DNA from: Clostridia bacterium
GTDB taxonomy: Bacteria > Bacillota > Clostridia > Christensenellales > Borkfalkiaceae
Direction of reading: 5' to 3'
Length of the DNA: 64,000 nucleotides
Assembly: GCA_017471945.1 (NCBI GenBank)
Contig: JAFURH010000055.1
Span: 1-64,000, forward strand
Position 1 is the first letter of the stretch; each line of letters starts with the position of its first letter. Both the position numbers and the translations under genes were made by a program. Below are positions 18,029 to 26,273 of this stretch, piece by piece. The notes beneath the pieces were generated by a model that saw only the letters and a program-made list of their open reading frames with translations, had not been told where the DNA came from and searched no databases.

Positions 18029-18145
18029 ATGAAACGCTACGAACAACCTACTATACGCGTTGTAGTGATGCAACTACAAGACGTATTATCCGCATCAGGG
18101 GAAAACCCTCGTTGGCAGGACGACTTTTTTGGAGGTGCACAATGA
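18029..18145 (+). CDS. 38-residue peptide coupled to the downstream surface protein
   Basis: ATG 18029 has a strong AAGGAGGA site 9 bases upstream. The peptide reads MKRYEQPTIRVVVMQLQDVL...SASGENPRWQDDFFGGAQ. Its stop overlaps the start of the next gene as ATGA, so the two are translationally coupled. Short proteins of the type [K/R]YExPxIxVVxLxxxDVLxASG occur widely in gut Firmicutes and Bacteroidetes (from memory, unnamed), often next to surface proteins. It has no signal peptide, no Cys, and an acidic, Gly-rich tail. It may be a small regulatory or export-linked peptide; function is unknown. Confidence 0.65.
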   Translation: MKRYEQPTIRVVVMQLQDVLSASGENPRWQDDFFGGAQ

Positions 18146-21012
18146 GCAGCATTAAGAAAAACAGAATACTATTGACGTTATCGACGCTTTTATTTACGTT
18201 GCTTTTGTCGTTGACGGTGACAGTGGGCGTACGCTCCAAGAAAACCGTAGGCGCAAGCGCGGACGGAACGCCCCTTTCGCAAACTACTTACGAAATGGTA
18301 GAGGGCGCGGCGATCTATCTCGACGAAACGAGACTGGGTATACGTTTCAGCGCGGGAATGACGGAACAGGCGTATACCACGCTTATGAATAACGTGGGCG
18401 CAGGGAAAACTTACGAGTCGATCAAATTCGGCGTGATCATTGCGCCTGCCGATTACGAAGATACTTACGGCGTTTTTAACCAAGCAAACCTTTTCGACGC
18501 GACGGCGGTTTACGATTGGGCTACCTGGGACGCAACCACGAAAGATTGGGTTTATACCGAAAACGGTAAACAGAGAGTTATCAATATCGAAAGTACGACT
18601 CTTACGTTGGAAGACGGAAAAGCAATCCATTACGGCGCGATCACGACCCTTCAACCCCACAATCTCTTGACCGAGTTTAAGGGGGTAGGCTATATCGAAG
18701 CAACGTCTGCGACGGGGGTTGCAGAATACTTGTTCGCGACCTACGGCGACGACGATACGAGAACGCCCGTTTACGTTGCGCAGGACAGACAGCAACAAAT
18801 CAAAACGGAAATCGCCGCGCTTGACCCGACCGAGGACGCGTTGGAGATCGAAGATTTGAATGAGGAAAGCGCGAAGCTCGACGAATATATCACGAGCGAC
18901 GTTAAGGCACAGACGGCGAACTATACGGTCGAGTATTATTACGAAAAACCCGACGGCGATTATTTCCTTTACGATACCGAAACCAAAACGGCAAACATCA
19001 ACACGGAGCTGAGTGTAAATGATCACGGAGTGGATTCGGGAATCACAGGCGTCACTTTCGAGGAAGAGAACGTGAACAACACGGCGGATCCCGTCGTGTT
19101 TGCGCAAAACAAATCCGTCGTTAAGGTTTATTACAGCGTAGCCTACGGCGAAGATTATGACGGAACCGAAAAAATCTACGATCTCACCGCAACGGAAGAC
19201 TATGCTTTGGGCGATACGAGAGTAACTAAGCTTTACGACGGCGATATGCAGGAGCTTACCACCTCGGAGGGTAAGGTAGCCCAAGCGCCGATCGTGGCGA
19301 TGGGCAAAGGCGAACACACCTTGTACGCGCTTACCGAAAACGGCTTTGAAGCTTACTCGGCGATAATGGCGACCCACGTTATCACGACGGGTGAAGAACT
19401 GGTAGCTTTCTTAAATTCTTATAGCGGATCGGAAGGTGCGGACACAAACTCTTCTGACGATTGGTATGCGGTTTTGGCAAACGACGTTAATTTAAGTTCA
19501 CTTACTTTGAATGAAAAAACTGCTCAATCAGATAGGTTTTTAGGCGAGTTCAACGGTATGGGTAATGCAATTTACGGTGCAAACGTGACGGGCGCAGGCG
19601 GGCTTTTTGGCGGCTTGCATAACGCAACTATTAAAAACTTTGCTTTGGTTGGAGTTGTTAGTGGCTCTACTGTAAATGCAAGCGCTATCGCTGGTGATTT
19701 CTATCCCGGTGCAAAAATGTCCAACATTTACGCAAACGTTGTTATTAGCGCTGGGACGAGTACTTATAACGGCGTAATTTATGGTGGACAAAACGGTTCG
19801 TTGAATAACGTGATTGCTAGCGTAATTTATGAAAACACTGCTTCTGATAAATATGTTTATGGACAGAAGACTCTGAACGCTGACTTTGCGAATTATTTTG
19901 CCATTGGCAATGCGACTAGGTATGCGTCAGGCTCTACGTTAACGAACGTTTACGCGGACTTCAATTCCTTCTACACCGCAAACCAAGCGAATATAACTTC
20001 GGAAAACGGTTTCAATAAATATTGGAGCGTAGAACAAGACGGCTTGTATTTCGGCGATATGCTTATTCAAAATAACGAATACGCCAGCATTAAGGAATAT
20101 AAGGATTCTGCTTGGAGTGATAAGAGCGCAGTTACCATAGACGTAGCGTCTATTATAGGCGAAACACCTACCTTGGTTACCATTGACGGAGAGGAGTTAG
20201 CCGTTTCGGATGGAAAGGTTACGATAGATACGACGAAGTACGTTTTAGCAACTAATCACCCGCTGTTTATCAAAGGGGAAACTAAAAACGCTACTTTGCC
20301 TGTTACCGTGGTAACGCACGCGATAAAGACTTCGGCTGAGTTTAAAGCGTATGTGGGAGACATTGGTGGAAAAACAGACGTTTATGGTGTCTTATTGAAC
20401 AATATTAGCGATGCAATTACGATTAGTAAAGGGGAAACAACTAGATTTTACGGTGTTTTCGACGGTTTGGGTCATACGATTAGTAACGTAACGGTATCGG
20501 GAGCAGGTGGTGTATTCGGTGCTCCGCAGAGTAACAGTGGCGCTACTTATATAAAAAAGGCTGAAATCAAAAACGTTGCATTTGTTAATTTAACGGGTGG
20601 TGCTCTTTCGAATTCAAACGGTGGAGGTTTATTAATAGGCTTTAAATATGGCGGAGACATATCGAACATTTACGTTCAAGGAACACAGACGAGTGGGACT
20701 GCTTTTGCATTGACTAGTAATAGAGGTAACGGGCTTTCAACTATAAACGGCGTGATAGATGTTCAATTCAGCAACAAAGTTGAAGGTACAACCTATTATG
20801 CTGTGAATACGGGTAGTTCGCCGACCAATACGCATCTTATTGGAAATATGGATGGTTATAGTTCCTCAACAACTTTAACTGTTAACGCAACTTACGCTGA
20901 CGCTAAATCAGCAATTATTGCTGATATCCAAAACGGCATACTGAATAAATGGAGCAGTTATTGGAATATCAGAGACGGCGTTCTTTATTTCGGCGATACC
21001 CAAATAGGCTGA
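18142..21012 (+). CDS. Secreted surface protein with two beta-helix modules
   Basis: About 956 residues. The start is set by the ATGA overlap and a TTTGGAGGTG site; an in-frame ATG at 18112 would put ten extra residues before the signal peptide. Residues 1-42 are a Sec signal (LLTLSTLLFTLLLSLTVTVGV, cleavage after GASA). Residues 45-255 form a conserved surface-protein domain (AAIYLDETRLGIRFSAGM); 257-333 look MucBP-like (YTVEYYYEKPDGDYFLYDTET). Two copies of a roughly 200-residue parallel beta-helix module follow, at about 411 (HVITTGEELVAFLNSYSG, then FNGMGNAI, GGLFGGLHNATIKNFALVG) and 726 (HAIKTSAEF, FYGVFDGLGHTISNVTV). No LPxTG or lipobox, so the anchoring is unclear. The modules match those of the lipoprotein at 26,263. 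A role in binding a glycan is inference. Confidence 0.85.
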   Translation: MSSIKKNRILLTLSTLLFTLLLSLTVTVGVRSKKTVGASADGTPLSQTTYEMVEGAAIYLDETRLGIRFSAGMTEQAYTTLMNNVGAGKTYESIKFGVIIAPADYEDTYGVFNQANLFDATAVYDWATWDATTKDWVYTENGKQRVINIESTTLTLEDGKAIHYGAITTLQPHNLLTEFKGVGYIEATSATGVAEYLFATYGDDDTRTPVYVAQDRQQQIKTEIAALDPTEDALEIEDLNEESAKLDEYITSDVKAQTANYTVEYYYEKPDGDYFLYDTETKTANINTELSVNDHGVDSGITGVTFEEENVNNTADPVVFAQNKSVVKVYYSVAYGEDYDGTEKIYDLTATEDYALGDTRVTKLYDGDMQELTTSEGKVAQAPIVAMGKGEHTLYALTENGFEAYSAIMATHVITTGEELVAFLNSYSGSEGADTNSSDDWYAVLANDVNLSSLTLNEKTAQSDRFLGEFNGMGNAIYGANVTGAGGLFGGLHNATIKNFALVGVVSGSTVNASAIAGDFYPGAKMSNIYANVVISAGTSTYNGVIYGGQNGSLNNVIASVIYENTASDKYVYGQKTLNADFANYFAIGNATRYASGSTLTNVYADFNSFYTANQANITSENGFNKYWSVEQDGLYFGDMLIQNNEYASIKEYKDSAWSDKSAVTIDVASIIGETPTLVTIDGEELAVSDGKVTIDTTKYVLATNHPLFIKGETKNATLPVTVVTHAIKTSAEFKAYVGDIGGKTDVYGVLLNNISDAITISKGETTRFYGVFDGLGHTISNVTVSGAGGVFGAPQSNSGATYIKKAEIKNVAFVNLTGGALSNSNGGGLLIGFKYGGDISNIYVQGTQTSGTAFALTSNRGNGLSTINGVIDVQFSNKVEGTTYYAVNTGSSPTNTHLIGNMDGYSSSTTLTVNATYADAKSAIIADIQNGILNKWSSYWNIRDGVLYFGDTQIG

Positions 21013-21028
21013 TAAAAAACAATCAACG

Positions 21029-21061
21029 AAACGCTCGGCGATCACGATCGTCGGGCGTTTT
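21029..21061 (+). terminator. Terminator after the first surface protein
   Basis: A 15-bp stem (21029-21043 with 21046-21060, two G-U pairs) ends in TTTT. Confidence 0.7.
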
Positions 21062-21115
21062 GCCTTTTCGGAAAATATATAATTTTCGCTGAACAGCACG
21101 CTTGAAATTTTGTCA

Positions 21116-21125
21116 GGGGGGGGGG
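21116..21125 (+). repeat. G10 homopolymer tract
   Basis: Ten consecutive G bases lie about 45 bases upstream of the -35 box of the next surface-protein gene. Such tracts can slip during replication. Confidence 0.8.
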
Positions 21126-21170
21126 TAACAACTTCCGCAAGAAATACTATATTTATCAAAAAAAATACTA

Positions 21171-21199
21171 TTGACGGCTTGGATTCGGTGTGTTATAAT
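21171..21199 (+). promoter_or_regulatory. Promoter of the Ig-like surface protein operon
   Basis: TTGACG (21171-21176), 17 bases, TATAAT (21194-21199). AGGAGG precedes ATG 21243. Confidence 0.8.
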
Positions 21200-21242
21200 T
21201 ATTATAGAATAATAAAAAATTGTTTTTTATAGGAGGCAAACG

Positions 21243-24200
21243 ATGGCTTTAAAAGGAAAGCTGATTTTGTTGTTGACGGGTCTTACGGCGTTCGCTTGCG
21301 GCGTCGGTACGTCGTTGTTCAACGTTCGCGCGGAGGAAGGCGAATTATCCGCCGTTGATTATCGGCAGACTTACGTACTCGGCGAGACCGTGGAAATAGC
21401 GGACGCGACTATCACTTACGGAGGCACGGAGTATCCCGCTACTGCCAACGTGATCTTTCCGAGCGGAACGGTTTACTCGCTCGATTCGGTGACTTTGTCC
21501 GAAAGCGGCGTTTACACGGTTGAATACCGTGCGAGCGTGAACGGAAAACTTCTGATCGAAACGGTAGATTTTTCGGTGAGCGACGAGCTTTTCTCCGTGG
21601 AGGGAACGGGTGAATTTTCTTACGGTAAAAACGCCTATCTGGGGGAAATGAACGGGATCAACGTTTCTCTTTCGTCGGGTGCGGTTTTGCGCTATAACAA
21701 AGTCGTTGACGTAAGCGACAATATGCAAGGGGTTGCGCCGATCGTACGGCTTTACTGCACGCCGCAGATCAAAGGCGAAAGAGAAGTGGAAAACGTACGC
21801 ATCACGTTGACCGACGCTTACGATCCCGAAAATTTCGTGGAGGTTTTGTATAAGGCAGACAGCGTGGATCAATATACGTATATTACGGCGAACGCAAACG
21901 GGCAAACGCCGTCGGGCTTGGAAGCGAGGGCGTCGCTCGGGTCGTCCGGTATCGAATACGACGGCGGGATCTGGCGTTTATTCCAAGGACAGATGTACGG
22001 GTTCAACGGGCGCAGTTCGTTTTCGGGCAACGTTCCCACGGGGCTGACGATGGAGGAAAACTATTTCGAGCTGAATATGGACTACGAAACGAAAAGACTT
22101 TACGTTCAGCGCGCCGTAGTCGATCCGAAGAGAAACTTGCTGATCGACCTTGACGAGCCGACGTTTTTCGGGGAAAATTTGTGGGAAGGGTTTACCACGG
22201 GCGAAGTGATCGTGACGATACAGGGGCTTGCCTACAATAGCGGCAATTTCAATTTCTTTATCTCGCAAATGGACGGACACGATCTTGCCGCTTCGAGCGT
22301 AAGCAACGGCACGCCGCCGTCGATCTCCGTAGACTTTGGCGCATACGAAGAAAACGATCTTCCGAACGTGATCGTTAATCACGCGGCGAAGGTTTATCCC
22401 GCCACCGCAAACGACGATCTCGAAGGCGCGATCGAATGTTCGGCAAAGGTTTATTATAACTACGACAATTCTTCGCGTTCGCTCGTGAACGTTAAGAACG
22501 GCGAATTTACGCCTACGAGATCGGGGATCTATACGATCGAGTATAAAGCGGCGGACAGTTTCGGAAACGTTACCGTCAAAACGGTGGATATTACCGCTAT
22601 CGCGAGAGAGCAGATCGAATACGAGTTGTCTGCGCACGAAACCGTATTTTCCGTAGGCGGCGAAATTACGGTCGCAAGCGCGAACGTGCTCAATTCGCTT
22701 ACGGGGTATACGATCGACGTAAAGGCGAGGTTGAAAGATTCGGACGTGGTTTACGATATTTCCGAAAAGACGTTGAAATTCACCCCCGTATACGCAGGCG
22801 TTTATACGATCGAATATATTTATTCCGATTACGTTGAAACGAAAACGTTCTCTTACGATATTACGGTAAACGCAGCCGATAAGCCCGTGTTCTTTGCGGA
22901 TGCGGTCGTTCCGAGATATTTCATTAAGAACTGTACTTATTATATCCCCGATTATTACGCGTACGACTATTCGGACGGGTTTAGCGAGCTAAAAGCGGAT
23001 ATTTACGTCAGCGTTGACGGCGCCGAGCCGTATCTTTTATCGGGAAATTCGGTTACGGTGAACGCAGAAAGCACGCTGGATATTATTTACAGAGCGGGTA
23101 ACGCGGAGAAAGTGTATAACGGCAAGGTAGTGGATACCAATTACGGCGAGCAGGGGAAGGTCAAATTTGCCGAATATTTGCAAGGCTCGGCGTTTACCGC
23201 AACGGAAGACGTCGATAATATCGCGTACGCTACCGACGCGTCCAAGGCTACGGACGGCGTTGCGGCTCTCGAGCTTATCAATTCCGCTTACGTGAACGTA
23301 TTCAACGTGGAATTTACCGTGGCTGACAAGGAGTTCGAGACGGTTAGTCTGATTCTTACGGCGGATAACGACCGAAGCAAAAAAATCGTTATTCAATATA
23401 CGAAAAACGATCTCGGTACGACCGACGTGACGGTTACTTACGGCGACGCTACGGTAAAAGGCGTTTCGACGAGCAGTTTTGAAAGCGGTAACGTTTTCCA
23501 ATGCTCGGTATATAATAACGATCTCGTGGTGAACGGCAGCGATATTTCCATTCCCTTAGAACAGGCGTTTGAAGGCTTTGGAAAGAAATTCTTCGTGGAT
23601 ATCGAATTGTCGGGGATCACGGGGAATGCGAGTATTAAAATAAGAAAGCTTATGAACCAGCTTCTTTCCAACAGCACGCTCGACAACGTGCTTCCCGTCC
23701 TTATCTACACGCCTTTGCGCGACGATTATAAGCTCGGCGATACGATTGAAATAAGTGCGTTTGATTATTACGATTTCGTAGACCCCAGCCCGTCGTTTAA
23801 GTACAGTTTCAGATCGGACGAAGGATATATGACGAGCGCCGAAGGCGTTCTGCTCAACGGCAGCGAGAACGATTACCGCACGGCGTATACGGTCGCCGTT
23901 ACCGATTACGGAACGGTCAGATTATCCTTTACGCTTAACGATTATTCGGTTTGGTCGGATAACATAGGCGGATTTGTCGTACCCATTTTGGATAGCGTTC
24001 CTCCTACGATAACGCTCGACGTAAAAAAGACGGCGTACAAAACGGGTAAGATCACCGTTGCCGACTACGTTACGACGGACGACAGCGGAGAAAAAGTGGC
24101 GGTTGATATTATGGTGATCGACGCCGACGGCGTTATAACCGTGCTTGACGGGAAAACGTTCGACGCGCCGAAAAAGGGCGCTTATACGGTGCTCTATCGC

Positions 24201-24257
24201 GCGGCGGACTCGGTCGGCAACGTCACTTTCGCGCAGTATTCTATTACGGTTAAATAG
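21243..24257 (+). CDS. Large secreted protein with Ig-like domains
   Basis: A 1004-residue protein with a Sec signal peptide (KLILLLTGLTAFACGVG..., cleavage near VRAEE). The rest is all-beta: bacterial Ig/cadherin-like repeats marked by closing strands of the form SGVYTVEYRA (about 95), SGIYTIEYKAADSFGNVTVKTVDI (about 425), AGVYTIEYIYSD (about 520) and KGAYTVLYRAADSVGNVTFAQYSITV at the C-terminus. Regions around 120-340 and 640-820 look like jelly-roll carbohydrate-binding sandwiches, but I cannot assign a family. No anchor motif. It leads the operon with the DUF4838 and beta-helix lipoproteins and probably forms part of a glycan-binding surface complex. Confidence 0.85.
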   Translation: MALKGKLILLLTGLTAFACGVGTSLFNVRAEEGELSAVDYRQTYVLGETVEIADATITYGGTEYPATANVIFPSGTVYSLDSVTLSESGVYTVEYRASVNGKLLIETVDFSVSDELFSVEGTGEFSYGKNAYLGEMNGINVSLSSGAVLRYNKVVDVSDNMQGVAPIVRLYCTPQIKGEREVENVRITLTDAYDPENFVEVLYKADSVDQYTYITANANGQTPSGLEARASLGSSGIEYDGGIWRLFQGQMYGFNGRSSFSGNVPTGLTMEENYFELNMDYETKRLYVQRAVVDPKRNLLIDLDEPTFFGENLWEGFTTGEVIVTIQGLAYNSGNFNFFISQMDGHDLAASSVSNGTPPSISVDFGAYEENDLPNVIVNHAAKVYPATANDDLEGAIECSAKVYYNYDNSSRSLVNVKNGEFTPTRSGIYTIEYKAADSFGNVTVKTVDITAIAREQIEYELSAHETVFSVGGEITVASANVLNSLTGYTIDVKARLKDSDVVYDISEKTLKFTPVYAGVYTIEYIYSDYVETKTFSYDITVNAADKPVFFADAVVPRYFIKNCTYYIPDYYAYDYSDGFSELKADIYVSVDGAEPYLLSGNSVTVNAESTLDIIYRAGNAEKVYNGKVVDTNYGEQGKVKFAEYLQGSAFTATEDVDNIAYATDASKATDGVAALELINSAYVNVFNVEFTVADKEFETVSLILTADNDRSKKIVIQYTKNDLGTTDVTVTYGDATVKGVSTSSFESGNVFQCSVYNNDLVVNGSDISIPLEQAFEGFGKKFFVDIELSGITGNASIKIRKLMNQLLSNSTLDNVLPVLIYTPLRDDYKLGDTIEISAFDYYDFVDPSPSFKYSFRSDEGYMTSAEGVLLNGSENDYRTAYTVAVTDYGTVRLSFTLNDYSVWSDNIGGFVVPILDSVPPTITLDVKKTAYKTGKITVADYVTTDDSGEKVAVDIMVIDADGVITVLDGKTFDAPKKGAYTVLYRAADSVGNVTFAQYSITVK

Positions 24258-24272
24258 GAGGGATAAGAAAAT

Positions 24273-26273
24273 ATGAAGATATTCAGAAAATCGGTTTTGT
24301 TTTTAATGAGCGCGCTGATCGCAACGTCTGCCTGTATGGGGTTGTCCGCTTGCAGCTGTTCGCCGCAGGGCAATTCGCCCGTCGAGCCGTCGGACAATAC
24401 GGACGAAAACCATATCGTAAATATAACCGCCACGAGCGAGAAGCTTTTATCGCGCGGGGCAAGCGATTTTAAGATCGTATATCCGTCCGACGCAAACAGC
24501 GAAGAGCTTATGGCTGTGAGCGAATTGCAGTTGCTTTTTCAAGAAGCGACGGATCTGAAACTCCCCACGGTTTCGGACGCCGCGATCTCGGAGTTCGATG
24601 AAGAAAACGATAAGTATATATTTATCGGCGACAACAAGTTTGCGCTCGAACAAGAATTGGTTCCCGCCGCGGAGAAATACGGCAGATCGGGTCACGTGAT
24701 CAAGTCGGTAGGCGATTCGATCTTTATCTGCGGGGCGTATTCGGCGGGTACGTTGTTCGGTACGTACAGATTTTTGGGATATATCTTGAATTACGATTAT
24801 TTCTATAAAGATATTTACCATATCGATACGGGCGTTGCGGATATTCCGCTTATGAATTACGACGTTTCCATTGTTTACGATATAGACTTTACCCGTTTGG
24901 TTTACGGATACACCAATAATATTCAGAACGACTTTAAACACTCCAATCAAGCAATGCAGACGACGGGTATGAACGGGCAGACGGGGCACGCCTCGGTGAA
25001 TTGGTTGCCGGCAGATACTTACTTTACGCCGGGTTTGGACACGTATCATCCCGAATGGTTTGAATTAGGTACGAATAAAGACAGTTACCGTTATCAGTTG
25101 TGCTTTACCGCGCGCGGGGATTCGGAAGGGACTTACGATCTTATGGTCCAGGCGATGGCGAACAGCGCAATCGAAATTTTCAAGAAAGATCCCGACGCTT
25201 ACGTGTTCGACTGTTCTATGTCAGACCGCAACGCGTGGTGCACGTGTGAGGGCTGTATGGCGGTTATAGAGAAATACGGCGCAAATTCGGCAACGGAAGT
25301 GTTGCTGCTTAACGACGTTGCCGACAAAATCGACGAGTGGATGGCTACGGACGAGGGTAAAGAGTACGCAAGAGAATATTTTATTAAGTTTTACGCTTAT
25401 TTATGTATTACGCCCGCTCCTAACGCAGTTGACGACGAGATCTACCTGAGCAATAGAATCATTCCCATAATTGCGGACGTAAATATGGATATAACTTCGT
25501 CTCCGTATGCCACTTCGAATAATAACACCAGAACGATGTACGAGGGTTGGGGAAAGGTAAGTAAACATATTGCGGCTTATACGTATCTTGAAAGATACGA
25601 CGAATATCTTTCGCCTATTGAAACCATCAACGATATGCAGGCGTGGTATCAGTTCTATAACGAACAGAACGTCAGCAGTATATGGAATTTGGGCAACGTC
25701 GGCGAGTTCGGTTTTGCAACCGGTTGGGGCGGCTTGGAAGTTTATCTCAACGGTAAACTGTCTTGCGACGTAAACGCAGACGTAAATTATTACATCGACA
25801 AATATTTTAAATACGTCTATAAAGACGCCGCTGATACGGTAAAACAGATCTTCAACGAATGGCGCGCGCAGGACGCGTATAACGCGTCGAAGTATCCCGA
25901 TTATTTCGGCTCGACCGCAAATTATATCAATATCAACAAAGAAGAGTATTTCTCAAAGAGCGTGCTCGTACGTTGGATCGATCTTTTCGATAAAGCTCTT
26001 TCAGAAGTCGAATACTTAAAAGAAAGCGACCCCGATAAATACGCGGTTATTGAAAAAATGATCAAGGGGGAAAGGGTAGCTTACGATTATACGTATTTTA
26101 TGATCTACAGATATAAGCTTCCTGCCGCCGAGCTTGTGGAACTGTGTCATACGTTCCTTGACGATCTTGAAGTCGCAGGCGTAACGCGTTACAGAGAGGC
26201 GGGCGGCGATGCAAACGATATCGCGTATATCAAGGGAATCGTAAAGGAGGTTTTGGCTCAATATGAAAAATAA
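24273..26273 (+). CDS. DUF4838 lipoprotein, probable glycan-active enzyme
   Basis: A 666-residue lipoprotein: lipobox LSAC with C27, then a Ser/Pro/Asp-rich linker. Residues about 55-180 form an N-terminal alpha/beta domain like that of alpha-glucuronidases and hexosaminidases (AVSELQLLFQEATDLKLPTV). From about 200 there is a TIM-barrel DUF4838 domain with the Cys-rich motif NAWCTCEGCMAV and FYAYLCITPAP. The domain is related to GH20/GH67-type enzymes, but its activity is not established. It would sit on the outer membrane leaf of the cell and act on extracellular glycans. The next gene starts inside its last codons. Confidence 0.85.
   Translation: MKIFRKSVLFLMSALIATSACMGLSACSCSPQGNSPVEPSDNTDENHIVNITATSEKLLSRGASDFKIVYPSDANSEELMAVSELQLLFQEATDLKLPTVSDAAISEFDEENDKYIFIGDNKFALEQELVPAAEKYGRSGHVIKSVGDSIFICGAYSAGTLFGTYRFLGYILNYDYFYKDIYHIDTGVADIPLMNYDVSIVYDIDFTRLVYGYTNNIQNDFKHSNQAMQTTGMNGQTGHASVNWLPADTYFTPGLDTYHPEWFELGTNKDSYRYQLCFTARGDSEGTYDLMVQAMANSAIEIFKKDPDAYVFDCSMSDRNAWCTCEGCMAVIEKYGANSATEVLLLNDVADKIDEWMATDEGKEYAREYFIKFYAYLCITPAPNAVDDEIYLSNRIIPIIADVNMDITSSPYATSNNNTRTMYEGWGKVSKHIAAYTYLERYDEYLSPIETINDMQAWYQFYNEQNVSSIWNLGNVGEFGFATGWGGLEVYLNGKLSCDVNADVNYYIDKYFKYVYKDAADTVKQIFNEWRAQDAYNASKYPDYFGSTANYININKEEYFSKSVLVRWIDLFDKALSEVEYLKESDPDKYAVIEKMIKGERVAYDYTYFMIYRYKLPAAELVELCHTFLDDLEVAGVTRYREAGGDANDIAYIKGIVKEVLAQYEK

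Noticed and set aside
18190..19377. 395-codon - strand frame inside the surface protein
   Set aside because: Antisense shadow, rich in Arg/Val/Phe; the + strand protein is well supported.
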